In this document: piece after piece, positions 42,179 through 51,621 of the stretch
How the letters are laid out: the number at the start of each line of letters is the position of its first letter
Numbering within the stretch: the first letter of the stretch is position 1
Made by a program: the position numbers and the translations under genes
Notes under the pieces: generated by a model
Databases searched by the model: none
Seen by the model: the letters and a program-made list of their open reading frames with translations, nothing else
Told to the model about the DNA's origin: nothing
Source of the DNA: an uncultured Coriobacteriaceae bacterium
Lineage (GTDB): Bacteria > Actinomycetota > Coriobacteriia > Coriobacteriales > Coriobacteriaceae
Assembly (NCBI GenBank): GCA_944321435.1
Contig: CALULH010000001.1
Span: forward strand, 62,001 to 126,000
DNA length: 64,000 nt
Reading direction: 5' to 3'

Positions 42179-42916
42179 ATGAAACGCGCCTATCTGATCG
42201 AACTTGCCGTGCTCAAGAACTACGTGCGGCAGCTTATCGGCCTCGGGTTCTTCGTGGTCATCTGCGTGTCCCTCGGCATGCAGAGCATCGTTGCGGCCCC
42301 TGCCGTCCTCACCATGATGCTGCTCATGATGGCGGCCATGTCAGCCGCCGCCTATGACGAGCAGAGCAACTGGGGCCTCTTCCGCCTCACCATGCCCATT
42401 TCCCGGCGCGACGTGGTGTTGGCGCGCTACGGCGTCATCCTCACGCTGGGCCTCCTCGGCATGGCGGTGGGCTTCCTAGCCGTGGGCCTGCTCATGGCGG
42501 TCTCCTCCGTGGTCGAACTGCCGGCCGGTCTCTCCGCGCTGCTTGCCTACACGCCCGAAAACATGCTGGCCACCGTCTTCGCCACCATGTTCTGCCTGGT
42601 CATGGGATCGGTCATCGCCTCTATCGTGACCCCCATCTACTTCCGCCTGGGACAGACCAAGGCAACCCAGTACATCCCCCTGATCGTCGTGCTGATCTTC
42701 ATCGTGCCGTTTCTCATCATCAACGGCACCGGCGTGCTGGATGCAGGATCCATCCACCTGAGCTCGATCATGCGCGCGCTTTCCGACCCTCTCGCCTTCA
42801 TCGAGACCCCTGCCGGCGTCGGCGCGTTCTCGGCTGTTGCCCTGGTCCTCTCGCTGTCCGTTCTCGCCGCCTCCGCGGCGGTGTCGCTGAGGCTGTACGA
42901 GAAGCGCGAGCTTTAG
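42179..42916 (+). CDS. ABC-2 type membrane permease
   Basis: 245-residue membrane partner of the preceding ATPase, with about six hydrophobic segments (near 18-60, 82-110, 130-155, 160-182, 214-236). Seen: [23 protein letters not shown]-type region near 58, shared by small ABC-2 permeases that follow GntR-ATPase pairs. Starts on the base after the ATPase stop (TAA-ATG). Substrate unknown. Confidence 0.85.
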   Translation: MKRAYLIELAVLKNYVRQLIGLGFFVVICVSLGMQSIVAAPAVLTMMLLMMAAMSAAAYDEQSNWGLFRLTMPISRRDVVLARYGVILTLGLLGMAVGFLAVGLLMAVSSVVELPAGLSALLAYTPENMLATVFATMFCLVMGSVIASIVTPIYFRLGQTKATQYIPLIVVLIFIVPFLIINGTGVLDAGSIHLSSIMRALSDPLAFIETPAGVGAFSAVALVLSLSVLAASAAVSLRLYEKREL

Positions 42917-43035
42917 GCGGCCTTCTCTCCGCGGCATTCCCGGGCGTCGCGTTTCGTGCTGCCAGCTTTCCCGTTTTTATCGCGCGTCATCTCGTGAAGC
43001 AGCGCGTCATCGCCGCGGCGCCCGGCAGACGCGGC

Positions 43036-43041
43036 TATAAT
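43036..43041 (+). promoter_or_regulatory. -10 element upstream of xpt
   Basis: TATAAT within GGCTATAATAGCC, 70 nt before the ATG; no good -35. No purine riboswitch fold recognised in the leader. Confidence 0.45.
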
Positions 43042-43110
43042 AGCCCCCAATCAGTTTGCCGGCGGCGGGCGCAGGTCCGGCGCGACAGGCGCCAGCGAGA
43101 GGGGAGCCCC

Positions 43111-43689
43111 ATGAAAGAGCTTGAGGACCGTATTCGCCAGGACGGCGTCGTACGCGCGGGGGATGTGCTGAAAGTCGACAACTTCCTCAACCACCAATGC
43201 GACGTCGCGCTTTTCGACGCCATGGGAGCCGAGTGGGCGCGCCTGTTTGCGGGCAAGCGCGTGGACAAGATCTTGACCATCGAGGCGTCGGGTATCGGGA
43301 TCGCCTGCGTGGTCGCTCGCCATTTTGGCAACGTCCCGGTCGTCTTCGCCAAGAAGTACCAGTCCATCAACCTTGACGGCGACCAGTACTGCACCAATAT
43401 ATACAGCTTCACCAAGCAGAAGACCTACAGCGTCATCGTGGCCAAGAAGTTCCTCACGGCCGGCGAGCATGTCATCATCATCGACGACTTCCTGGCCAAG
43501 GGCAACGCGCTCAACGGCCTCATTGAGATCTGCGAGGCTGCCGGCGCCGTGGTGGAGGGTATCGGCATCGCGGTCGAGAAGGGCTTCCAAGACGGCGGCG
43601 ACAAGCTCCGCGCCCGGGGATACGACCTGCAGTCGCTCGCTATCGTTAAGGACATGGATCCCCAGACGGGGGACATCACCTTCGCGTAG
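43111..43689 (+). CDS. xpt: Xanthine phosphoribosyltransferase
   Basis: Salvages xanthine with PRPP to XMP. 192 residues. Seen: [10 protein letters not shown] near 25 (Xpt-specific start region), [11 protein letters not shown] near 92, and the PRPP motif [13 protein letters not shown] near 123. ATG 43111 has GAGGGGAG upstream; the longer in-frame start covers the promoter. Single gene. Confidence 0.94.
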   Translation: MKELEDRIRQDGVVRAGDVLKVDNFLNHQCDVALFDAMGAEWARLFAGKRVDKILTIEASGIGIACVVARHFGNVPVVFAKKYQSINLDGDQYCTNIYSFTKQKTYSVIVAKKFLTAGEHVIIIDDFLAKGNALNGLIEICEAAGAVVEGIGIAVEKGFQDGGDKLRARGYDLQSLAIVKDMDPQTGDITFA

Positions 43690-43822
43690 CGGCGCTTAGG
43701 AGGCGCAGGCGCGCCGCCGGGCGCCGTTGCGCCGTCGGCGGAAATGGGTACAAGGACGGTTACGCGGGCGCCTCGCTGCGCCCGCTGTCTGCAACCGCTT
43801 TGCTACCGAAGGATGTGCGCAT

Positions 43823-44548
43823 ATGCCGCTTTACTACGGGTACGGCTACGGATTCGGATACGGGTTCGACCCCGCCTACCTAGCCTTGGTGCTTATCTCG
43901 CTCGTGTTGGGCATGGTCACCCAGGGCTATATCAACCGCACCTACAACACCTGGTCCAAGGTCCGCTCCGGCAGCGGCGGCACCGGCGCGGACATTGCGC
44001 GCCGCATGCTGGACGCCGAAGGCTGCGACGGCGTTGGGATCCGCTCATGCGCCGGTCGCCTGACCGACCATTACGACCCGCGCGACAACAACCTCTATCT
44101 ATCTGGCGACAACCTGCACGGTGGCTCGGTGGCCTCGGTTGCCGTTGCCTGCCACGAGGCGGGTCACGCCGTCCAGCGCGAGCGCGGCTACGCCTTCATG
44201 AAGGTGCGCCAGGCGCTCGTGCCGGTGGTGAACTTTGCCAGCCAGGCGTGGATGCTCATCTTCTTCATAGGGTTGTTTACCTCGCTCACGCAGCTTTACA
44301 CCGTGGCGATCGTGCTCTTTGCGTTCTCGGTGCTCTTCCAGCTGGTGACGCTGCCCGTCGAGTTCGACGCATCCCGCCGCGCCGTGGCTTACATCGAGCG
44401 CTCGGGCATGAGTCCCACCGACGTGCGCGGCGCCAAGAAGGTGCTGACTGCCGCCGCGCTCACCTACGTGGCCTCGGCCCTTACCTCGGTGCTGCAGCTT
44501 TTGTACCTGCTCAGCCGCACGCGCGGCAACAGCGGCAACGAGGAGTAG
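43823..44548 (+). CDS. YugP-like membrane zinc metallopeptidase
   Basis: Zn_peptidase_2 family (YugP). 241 residues. Begins with a Gly/Tyr-rich MPLYYGYGYGFGYGFD, then a membrane helix (about 16-34), the zinc motif HEAGH (110-114), and further membrane segments near 135-175 and 205-225. Family members carry the signature SVAVACHEAGHAVQ. ATG 43823 has GAAGGATG at good spacing. Substrate unknown; no partner gene nearby. Confidence 0.9.
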   Translation: MPLYYGYGYGFGYGFDPAYLALVLISLVLGMVTQGYINRTYNTWSKVRSGSGGTGADIARRMLDAEGCDGVGIRSCAGRLTDHYDPRDNNLYLSGDNLHGGSVASVAVACHEAGHAVQRERGYAFMKVRQALVPVVNFASQAWMLIFFIGLFTSLTQLYTVAIVLFAFSVLFQLVTLPVEFDASRRAVAYIERSGMSPTDVRGAKKVLTAAALTYVASALTSVLQLLYLLSRTRGNSGNEE

Positions 44549-44689
44549 GCAGCACGCTTCGTGGCGAGAAGACCCTGCGTTCATGCGGGGTCCGCCCTGG
44601 ACCGGCCCTACATGTGACGGTTCTGTGGAGGCGGTTGGCGCGTTTTGCGGCCGTTGGACGCCGCCACGGGATTTTATGTCCGCACGGCC

Positions 44690-44698
44690 TGCTAGGCT
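44690..44698 (+). promoter_or_regulatory. Possible extended -10 promoter of xseA
   Basis: TGC plus TAGGCT, about 120 nt before xseA in a 271-nt gap that otherwise holds no recognisable feature. Confidence 0.3.
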
Positions 44699-44819
44699 GG
44701 AACGTGACAAGTTGGAACGGGGACGAGAAGGAACCGCGGCTCGGGCACGCGCCCCGCGTCGCGCAGCGTCTTCGCGGGGCGCCCCGCGGGCGCGTTGACA
44801 CTGCAAAGGAGTTGATGCC

Positions 44820-46439
44820 ATGCCACCTCAGGGATGGAATCTCACCGGGGGAGCGCACGGAGGGGGTGCGTCCGGCGGCGCACGGCGCGGGCCTGCTGGC
44901 TCTGGCCAACAGCCGTTGCCGTGGAACACGCCGGAGGCCGCCAATCGCGCGCACCCTTCAAGCCGCATGGGGGGCGGCCGCGGTCGGGCGAGAAGCACCG
45001 CCCCTGCCGCGCAGGATCCCGCGACGGCGGCGGACCTGCCGGAGGGCGCCGTTACGGTATCCCAGGCCCTGGAGCTTGCCAGCGCGGCGCTGAACGGCAT
45101 TCCACTGCTCACCGTGCTCGGCGAGGTCTCGGGTTTCCGCGGGCCCAACGCGCGCAGCGGCCACTGCTACTTCCAGATCAAAGACGACGCGGCGGCCGTG
45201 GACTGCATCATTTGGCGCGGGACGTACTCAAAGCGCAGCTTTGACCTGCGGGACGGCATGCAGGTGCTCATGACCGGCGAGTTCAACCTCTACAAACCCA
45301 CCGGGCGCATGAGCTTTGTCGCAAAGAGCTTTACGCTGGCCGGCGAGGGCCTGCTGCGCCAGCAGGTTGCCGAGCTTGCCGAGAAGCTTCGCCGCGAGGG
45401 TCTCATGGACGAGGCGCGCAAGCGCCGCATCCCCGTGTTCTGCACGCGCGTCGCCGTGGTAACCTCGCTTTCCGGCGCGGTGATAGACGACGTCAAGCGT
45501 ACGCTGGCGCGCCGTAACCCGCTCGTGGAGATCCTCTGCGTGGGGGCCAAGGTGCAAGGGGAGGGGGCCCCCGAGGAGCTCATCCGTGCGCTCGGCCAGG
45601 CGGCGGAGCTCAATCCCGACTGCATCCTCTTGGTCCGCGGCGGCGGCTCGTTCGAGGACCTCATGACCTTCAACGACGAGTCCCTGGCGCGCGCCGTGGC
45701 TGCCTGCCCTGTCCCCGTGGTGACCGGAATCGGCCACGAGCCCGACACCTCCATCTGCGACATGGTGTCCGACCGGCGCGCATCTACGCCCACGGCGGCG
45801 GCTGAGAGCGTGGCGCCCGCCATGCAGGAGCTGGAAGACGTGCTGGAGCAGCGCGAGCAGCGCCTCTCCCATGCGTTCGCCGCGCAGGCGGACCGCGCAG
45901 CGACGGGCCTTCTGGCCACAGGGGAGCGGCTGGCGCGCGCCATGGATACCCGTCTGGCGCATCTGCGCCTTGAGCTCAACGCCGCGGCGGCGCGCCCGTG
46001 CCTCACCAATCCCGCCAACATCGTGGAGCGCCGGCGCATGGAGCTCGCCCAGACCGAGGACCGCCTTTCGCGCGCCGGAGGGGAAGCCATGGCGCGCTAC
46101 CGGGGCGTCCTGGACCAACTGGGCCCGCGGCTGGCGCAGAGCACGGTGGGCTTGTCCGCCAAGGACCATGACCTGCGCCTTGCCGCCACCCGGCTGCGTG
46201 GTGCGGGCTCGCGCCTTCTGGACGCCCCCGCCGCCGCGCTTGCGCAGGCGGCGGCCTCGCTCGACGCCCTCTCGCCGCTCAAGGTGCTTGGCCGAGGCTA
46301 CGCCATCGCTTACGGCCCCGAGGGCGTGCGCACCAGCGCTTCGTCCTTCTCGCCCGGCGACCGCATCCGCGTGCGCCTGGCGGACGGACAGGTGGCGGCC
46401 CAGGTAACCGAGGTCGCCGCAGATTCCCCGACCGCTTAA
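44820..46439 (+). CDS. xseA: Exodeoxyribonuclease VII large subunit
   Basis: Catalytic subunit of ExoVII, degrading single-stranded DNA in both directions. 539 residues, longer than the usual 400-450. The extra length is a Gly/Ala/Pro-rich N-terminus (about 1-75). Then OB-fold domain (about 78-175, LLTVLGEVSGFRG), catalytic domain with RIPVFCTRVAVVTSLSGAVIDD near 202 and LVRGGGSFEDLMTFNDE near 272, GIGHEPDTSICDMVSDRRASTPT near 305, and a long coiled coil. ATG 44820 follows AAAGGAG. Paired with xseB downstream. Confidence 0.95.
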   Translation: MPPQGWNLTGGAHGGGASGGARRGPAGSGQQPLPWNTPEAANRAHPSSRMGGGRGRARSTAPAAQDPATAADLPEGAVTVSQALELASAALNGIPLLTVLGEVSGFRGPNARSGHCYFQIKDDAAAVDCIIWRGTYSKRSFDLRDGMQVLMTGEFNLYKPTGRMSFVAKSFTLAGEGLLRQQVAELAEKLRREGLMDEARKRRIPVFCTRVAVVTSLSGAVIDDVKRTLARRNPLVEILCVGAKVQGEGAPEELIRALGQAAELNPDCILLVRGGGSFEDLMTFNDESLARAVAACPVPVVTGIGHEPDTSICDMVSDRRASTPTAAAESVAPAMQELEDVLEQREQRLSHAFAAQADRAATGLLATGERLARAMDTRLAHLRLELNAAAARPCLTNPANIVERRRMELAQTEDRLSRAGGEAMARYRGVLDQLGPRLAQSTVGLSAKDHDLRLAATRLRGAGSRLLDAPAAALAQAAASLDALSPLKVLGRGYAIAYGPEGVRTSASSFSPGDRIRVRLADGQVAAQVTEVAADSPTA

Positions 46440-46487
46440 CCCGTCTGAACCGTGGCAGCTGGCCTGCCCTGAAGAAAGGATGCCCTC

Positions 46488-46757
46488 ATGGCAGAAGAGA
46501 AGAAGCCCGTATCCGAGCTCACCTACAAAGAGGCCTCGACCGAGCTTGAGCAGATCATCCGTGCGCTGGAGTCCGGCGACATGGAGCTCGAGGCGTCGCT
46601 TGAGAGCTACACCCGCGGCGTCGAGCTGCTGAAGAGCCTGCGCGAGCGCCTGGCGACGGCCGAGCAGAAGGTCTCCGTGCTGTTGGCCGACGTTGACGGC
46701 ACCGTTCAGCTGGTTCCCGGCGATCCGGCCGACACCACCGACAACCTGGTGCTGTAA
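46488..46757 (+). CDS. xseB: Exodeoxyribonuclease VII small subunit
   Basis: Small helical subunit binding XseA. 89 residues with the family core LTYKEASTELEQIIRALESGDMELEASLESYTRG region (11-45) and LKSLRERLATAEQKV. ATG 46488 preceded by AAGAAAGGA. Forms an operon with xseA (48-nt gap). Confidence 0.95.
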   Translation: MAEEKKPVSELTYKEASTELEQIIRALESGDMELEASLESYTRGVELLKSLRERLATAEQKVSVLLADVDGTVQLVPGDPADTTDNLVL

Positions 46758-46892
46758 CATGCAGGGGCGATAACCGCCCCGTGCGCGGCGCCGCTCTGCT
46801 CATAGGGGAGTCGCCGGGCACTGCCGGCCGGCGTGCGCCGCGGGGATGCTACCTGCGTGCGCGCCCGATGACCCCGAGGAAAAGGAGAACCC

Positions 46893-47234
46893 ATGTCCGA
46901 CTGCATCTTCTGCAAGCTCGCCAATCACGAGATTCCTACCAACGTGGTGTACGAGAACGATCTGGCCTGCGCCTTCGAGGACGCCGAGCCCCAGGCGCCC
47001 GTGCACGTGCTCGTGGTTCCCAAGAAGCATTACGTCAACATGACCGACGACATCCCCGCTGAGACCCTCGCCGCCATGGCCGAGGCCGTGCGCGAGGTTG
47101 CCCGCATCAAGGATCTCGGCGACGGCTTCCGCCTGATCTCCAACGCGGGTGCGGCTGCCGGCCAGACCGTGATGCACCTCCACTGGCACATCATGGGCGG
47201 CAAGAACCTCGGCGAGGGCTTGCTGCCGGAGTAA
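46893..47234 (+). CDS. HIT-family nucleotide hydrolase (histidine triad protein)
   Basis: Small HINT-like nucleotide-binding hydrolase. 113 residues. Seen: N-terminal CIFCKLANHEIPTNVVYE (4-21), HVLVVPKKHYVNM, and the triad HLHWHIMGG near 96. ATG 46893 has AAAGGAG upstream. The Cys-x2-Cys pair and the Hxx positions suggest zinc as in HINT proteins. Precedes ackA with its own gap of 249 nt. Confidence 0.93.
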   Translation: MSDCIFCKLANHEIPTNVVYENDLACAFEDAEPQAPVHVLVVPKKHYVNMTDDIPAETLAAMAEAVREVARIKDLGDGFRLISNAGAAAGQTVMHLHWHIMGGKNLGEGLLPE

Positions 47235-47372
47235 CTCCTCATAAGCGGCTCTTTTGAGGGAGCGCGGTGCGGATGACGCATGCAGCCTCGCGTTCGCGCG
47301 CTTGGTCCACTCACTGCCGCTTGCATCGGGTTTCCCAGCGTATCCGCGCAAAACCTATAGAATCCTCCAATG

Positions 47373-47400
47373 ACGCCCCTGCGCAACGCCGCAGGGGCGT
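47373..47400 (+). promoter_or_regulatory. Leader hairpin upstream of ackA
   Basis: Perfect 11-bp stem ACGCCCCTGCG / CGCAGGGGCGT with a 6-nt loop, starting 12 nt after a TATAGA -10-like hexamer (47356-47361). No T tract, so a 5' UTR element is more likely than a terminator. Confidence 0.45.
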
Positions 47401-47483
47401 ATCATTACAGCCGATGTGTCCATACTGGGCCAGCGCGGAGTCCGTATCGCCCGGGCACGCGCCATCACGAGAATGGGAGAACA

Positions 47484-48656
47484 ATGAACGTACTGGTTGT
47501 GAACGCCGGCAGCTCCTCGCTCAAGTATCAGCTGCTCGACACCGAGACCCGCGAGGTCTTCGCCAAGGGCAACTGCGAGCGCATCGGCATCGACGGTTCC
47601 TTCATCGGCCACACCGAGAACGGCGAGAAGTCCACGCTCGAGGTTGCGCTTCCCGACCACCGCACCGCCATCAAGCACGTCTTCGACATCCTCAAGACGG
47701 TCGACCAGCCCATCGAGGGCATCGGCCACCGCGTGGTGCAGGGCGGCTGGTACTTCCCGGATTCCGCCATCGTGACCGACGAGACCCTCGCCCAGGTGCG
47801 CGAGGTCGCCCCGCTGGCGCCGCTGCACAACTACGCCGAGGCCGACGTCATCGAGATCTGCCGCGATATGTTCCCCGAGCTCACCAACGTCATCGTGCCG
47901 GACACCGCCTTCCACTACAACATGCCCGAGCACGCTTGGCGCTACGCCCTTCCGCGTGACGTGGTGGACAAGTACCATGTCCGCAAGTACGGCGCCCACG
48001 GCACCAGCCACCGCTTCATCTGGCGCACCGTCGACGAGTTCACCAACCATGAGACCCACAAGCTCGTGAGCTGCCACCTGGGCTCCGGTGCGAGCCTCTG
48101 CGCCATCCAGGACGGCCAGTGCATGGACACCACCATGGGTCTCACCCCGCTCGACGGCCTCATCATGGGCACCCGTACCGGCACCATCGACCCGGCCACC
48201 GTGTTCTACCTCAACCGCGTGGGCGGCTACTCGATCGACGAGATCGACACCATGATGAACAAGAAGTCCGGCATGCTCGCGCTTTCCGGCCGCAGTTCCG
48301 ATACGCGCGACATCGAGGAGGCCGCTTCCGCCGGCGACGAGCTGTGCTCCATGGCAATGGAGATGTTCTTCTACCGCACCGCGCAGCTCTTCGCCGAGAT
48401 GGCCGCCAGCATGGAGGGCGTTGACACCATGGCCTTCACTGCGGGTATCGGCGAGAACTCCGACACCTACCGTCAGGGCGTGGCCGATCGCTTGGCTTGG
48501 ATGGGCGTCAAGATCGACCCCGAGCTCAACAAGATCCGCTCGGACGATCCGCGTGTCATCTCCACGCCGGACTCCGCCATCAAGGTCCTCGTGGTTCCCA
48601 CCAACGAGGAGCTCATGATCGCGCTCGACGTGAAGCGCCTGGTCCAGGGCGCCTAA
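47484..48656 (+). CDS. ackA: Acetate kinase
   Basis: Makes ATP and acetate from acetyl phosphate. 390 residues. Seen: N-terminal phosphate-binding NAGSSSLKYQ (6-15), GHRVVQGG near 84 (arginine), GTSHRFIW near 172, and the adenosine motif LGSGASLCAIQDG near 200, then TMGLTPLDGLIMGTRTGTIDP near 216. ATG 47484 matches the MNVLVVNAGSSS family start; the longer frame has no homologous residues. pta is not in the window. Confidence 0.96.
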   Translation: MNVLVVNAGSSSLKYQLLDTETREVFAKGNCERIGIDGSFIGHTENGEKSTLEVALPDHRTAIKHVFDILKTVDQPIEGIGHRVVQGGWYFPDSAIVTDETLAQVREVAPLAPLHNYAEADVIEICRDMFPELTNVIVPDTAFHYNMPEHAWRYALPRDVVDKYHVRKYGAHGTSHRFIWRTVDEFTNHETHKLVSCHLGSGASLCAIQDGQCMDTTMGLTPLDGLIMGTRTGTIDPATVFYLNRVGGYSIDEIDTMMNKKSGMLALSGRSSDTRDIEEAASAGDELCSMAMEMFFYRTAQLFAEMAASMEGVDTMAFTAGIGENSDTYRQGVADRLAWMGVKIDPELNKIRSDDPRVISTPDSAIKVLVVPTNEELMIALDVKRLVQGA

Positions 48657-48670
48657 CGCAGACCCTTTCT

Positions 48671-48718
48671 CACATGCAGGCGGTGCGTCCACATACGGCG
48701 CGCCGCCTGTTTCATGTG
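48671..48718 (+). terminator. Possible terminator after ackA
   Basis: CACATG-CAGGCGG pairs with CCGCCTG-TTT-CATGTG (bulged 13-bp stem). No T run after it, so efficiency is unclear. Confidence 0.4.
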
Positions 48719-48835
48719 GGGATCAAGCGTAACCTTGAACGTTTGTGTTGCTTAGGTTAAGCTTTTGACGTTGTACGGGTCGGGTTCGAGAAGGGAAAAG
48801 CTGGTTGCGCGGGTGTCGTAGCTGGCACATTCGGT

Positions 48836-50161
48836 ATGTCTGAATCTGAAAACAACGCACACTATAACGATGCGCCCCGTGGGGGGCATTTTGCCCATTC
48901 CGCCAACTCCGGCGCATCCAGCCAACAGGGTGGCGCGCATATGCCCGCCAAGCGCACCGCAGGCTCTGCCGCAGGCGCGCAGGCGCCGCGTCCGGTTAGC
49001 CGGGGCGCGCAGGGGTCCGCTCGTCCGCAGTCCTCGTATTCGAGCATGGATGAGTTCGAGGCCGATCATCCGCACGAGCGCGAGGGCTACCGCCGCGTAA
49101 AGAAAAAGAAGCACAAGGCGCTCAAGCGCGTGGGCATTGTGCTCGGCGTCATCGTCGGGGTGCTCGTCTGCTGCGGCGTGGCCATGGCCGTATGGCTCAA
49201 CTCGCTCGGCGCCTCCATGAGCTTTGAGAACCCCGAGGAAGAGCAGGCCCTGCGCGAGGCGCTCCTGCCCCAGTCCGAGCTTGCGGACAACCAGGCGTTC
49301 TATATCCTCATTCTCGGCTCTGACGCCCGCACCGGAGACACCGCCAGCCGTTCGGACGTGACGATGCTGTGCCGTGTTGACCCGGCCAACGCGCAGGTTG
49401 ACCTCATCTCCATCCCGCGCGACACCATGGTGACGCTTAACGGCTCCACGCAGAAGATCAACGCCGCCTATGCCTACGGCGGGGCCGCGGGTGCAGTGCA
49501 GTGCGTGTCCGAGTTCGCCGGAGTCCAGATCTCCCACTACGCCGAGGTGCACTTCTCCGAGCTCGAGAGCGTTGTCGACCAGCTCGGCGGCATCTGGGTT
49601 GACATCCCCGAGAGCTTCAGCGCTGGTAACGGCGGGATGAGCTTCGAGGCGGGCAACCAGCTCCTGAACGGCGAGCAGGCCCTTGCCTACGCCCGCGAGC
49701 GCTACAACGTGTCCGGCGGCGACTTTGGCCGCGCCCAGGCGCAGCGCCAGATAGTGGAGGCAATTATCAAGCAGGTCATCGCCGCCCCCGCCACTGAGGT
49801 CCCCGGCCTTATCGGCAAGCTTGCCAGCAGCGTTACCACCGATTACTCCATCACCGACCTGGTGTCGCTGGCTCAGCAGTTCCTGGGCAAGGAGGCCACC
49901 ATTTACTCGGCGGCCTGCCCCAGCTACTCCTACAGCACCGGCGGCGTGAGCTACGTCTGCACCATGTTCGACGAGTGGCGCTCCATGATGCAGCGCGTTG
50001 ACGCCGGCCTGGACCCCAACGACGAGTCCGCCGCCATCCCCGAGGAGCAGCTCAACAACACCGCCCTCGGCGCGGCCACCAACTCGCCCGCTCCGCACGA
50101 CTACCAGTCCCTTGCAGCCAGCGCCGGTCTCACCACCGACGATGTAGCTACCGTTGAGTAA
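48836..50161 (+). CDS. LytR-CpsA-Psr (LCP) cell-wall glycopolymer ligase
   Basis: Membrane enzyme that transfers undecaprenyl-linked polymer to peptidoglycan. 441 residues: a Ser/Ala/Gly-rich cytoplasmic N-terminus (1-90), a Lys-rich patch, one membrane helix (about 95-118, VGIVLGVIVGVLVCCGVAMA), then the LCP domain (about 150-330) with LILGSDARTGDTASRSDVTM, SIPRDTMVTLNG and NAAYAYGGA motifs carrying the conserved Arg and Asp residues. Followed by wzz, BY-kinase and cpsB, so it is the ligase of this capsule locus. Confidence 0.93.
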   Translation: MSESENNAHYNDAPRGGHFAHSANSGASSQQGGAHMPAKRTAGSAAGAQAPRPVSRGAQGSARPQSSYSSMDEFEADHPHEREGYRRVKKKKHKALKRVGIVLGVIVGVLVCCGVAMAVWLNSLGASMSFENPEEEQALREALLPQSELADNQAFYILILGSDARTGDTASRSDVTMLCRVDPANAQVDLISIPRDTMVTLNGSTQKINAAYAYGGAAGAVQCVSEFAGVQISHYAEVHFSELESVVDQLGGIWVDIPESFSAGNGGMSFEAGNQLLNGEQALAYARERYNVSGGDFGRAQAQRQIVEAIIKQVIAAPATEVPGLIGKLASSVTTDYSITDLVSLAQQFLGKEATIYSAACPSYSYSTGGVSYVCTMFDEWRSMMQRVDAGLDPNDESAAIPEEQLNNTALGAATNSPAPHDYQSLAASAGLTTDDVATVE

Positions 50162-50191
50162 GCTCGTTTGATCTGAAAGGTAAAGCGACAC

Positions 50192-50854
50192 ATGACCCTG
50201 CTCGAACTACTGCAACTGCTTAAGAAGCACCTGACGCTCGTCGTCGCGCTTCCCGTGATCTGCGCCGTGGTTATGGCGCTCTTCAGCCTGGTGGGCATGC
50301 GCGACACCTACACCGCATCCACCAGCATGTACGTGCTGGCCACCAGCGCGGAGTCCAGCACTTCGGCGCTCTCCAGCGAGCTTTCTGCCTCGCAGATGCT
50401 CACCAACGACGTGGCCACTCTCATGCAGTCCGACCGCGTTCTGAACGACGCTGCCAATTCCCTGGGTCTTGAGAACCTCGACGACTACGACATCTCCGTC
50501 ACGAGCGAGACCACCACGCGTGTCATCACCCTGTCCGTGACCGGCACCGACGCCGAGGGTGCGGCCAACGTCGCCAACGCCCTTGCCGAGAGCGTGTCCG
50601 GCGTGGCACAGGAGGTCATGGACATCCAGTCCGTCAACGTCATTGACCAGGCTCCCACGCCCGAGGCTCCCAGCGGTCCCAACCGCCTGCTGTACGTGGC
50701 GGTTGCCTTTGTGGCCGGTCTCTTTGTGGCGGTTGCCATCGTGGTCCTCATGGACGTGCTCAACACGCGCGTTCGCGGGGCTGAGGAAGTTGAGCAGATG
50801 CTGGGCATCCCGGTTATCGGTCGCATCCCGGCTATGAGGGGAGGGAGCCGATAA
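50192..50854 (+). CDS. Wzz/CpsC-like polysaccharide chain-length and kinase-activating protein
   Basis: Membrane protein that sets polymer length and activates the BY-kinase. 220 residues: membrane helix about 15-36, extracellular Ser/Thr-rich coiled region, second helix about 166-188, then cytoplasmic tail RVRGAEEVEQMLGIPVIGRIP, which contacts the kinase in CpsC/CapA proteins. AAAGG precedes ATG. Stop overlaps the kinase ATG by one base. Confidence 0.92.
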   Translation: MTLLELLQLLKKHLTLVVALPVICAVVMALFSLVGMRDTYTASTSMYVLATSAESSTSALSSELSASQMLTNDVATLMQSDRVLNDAANSLGLENLDDYDISVTSETTTRVITLSVTGTDAEGAANVANALAESVSGVAQEVMDIQSVNVIDQAPTPEAPSGPNRLLYVAVAFVAGLFVAVAIVVLMDVLNTRVRGAEEVEQMLGIPVIGRIPAMRGGSR

Positions 50855-51552
50855 TGGCCCGCAAGACCCGTGGCGCCGACGCGCTCGTTGTACAGAACGC
50901 CGCCAAGACGCTCTTGGCTAACATCCGCTTTGCCAGCGTGGACGATCCCATCAAGTCCATCGTGCTGACGAGCTCCGTGCCCAACGAGGGCAAGTCCACC
51001 GTTGCCATCAACCTTGCGCAGGCCATGGCGACCAGCGGCAAGCGCGTGCTCCTGGTTGAGTGCGACATGCGTCGCCGTACCCTGGCCGACGTCATCAACG
51101 TCCGCGCCCGCAACGGCATCTACGCCGTTCTCTCCGAGCAGGCCACGCTGGACGAGGCCATCATGACCACCAGCACCAAGGGCATGTTCTTCTTGGACTC
51201 CGAGCCGCATATTCCCAACCCGGCTGACATCCTTGCCTCCAAGCGCTTCCGTCGCCTTATCAAGCTGCTGGAGCAGGAGTTTGACTACGTGATCTTCGAC
51301 ACGCCGCCGGTGGGCACGTTTGTCGACGCGGCGGTTATCTCCAGCCTGGTAGATGCCACTGCGCTGGTGGTGCGCGAGAACTTCACGCGCCGCGAGGAGG
51401 TCCAGGCCGCTTACGAGCAGCTCAAGAAGGCCGACGCCAACGTTATCGGCGTCATTATGAACTTCTGCGAGACTGAGACGAGCGAGTACTACTACGCCTA
51501 CTACACCAAGGACGGCAAGCGCGTTAAGGCCGATAAGCACCATCACAACTAA
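50854..51552 (+). CDS. BY-kinase (CpsD/CapB-like tyrosine autokinase)
   Basis: Bacterial tyrosine kinase regulating capsule assembly. 232 residues. Seen: Walker A SVPNEGKST (41-49), Walker A' LLVECDMRRR near 69, Walker B YVIFDTPPVG near 144, and a C-terminal tyrosine cluster EYYYAYY (about 212-217), the autophosphorylation site, followed by a His-rich end. The cognate phosphatase CpsB starts 69 nt on. Confidence 0.94.
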   Translation: MARKTRGADALVVQNAAKTLLANIRFASVDDPIKSIVLTSSVPNEGKSTVAINLAQAMATSGKRVLLVECDMRRRTLADVINVRARNGIYAVLSEQATLDEAIMTTSTKGMFFLDSEPHIPNPADILASKRFRRLIKLLEQEFDYVIFDTPPVGTFVDAAVISSLVDATALVVRENFTRREEVQAAYEQLKKADANVIGVIMNFCETETSEYYYAYYTKDGKRVKADKHHHN

Positions 51553-51621
51553 CGATATGCGCGCCGAGGCAACCGGCACCGGGTTGTCGCGGCGCTAGGC
51601 GTGAGGGGAGAGGAGGAGCTC

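Noticed and set aside
42917-43110. Purine riboswitch upstream of xpt
   Set aside because: No conserved TATA...loop-loop aptamer pattern or following terminator stem could be found; only a -10 element is supported.
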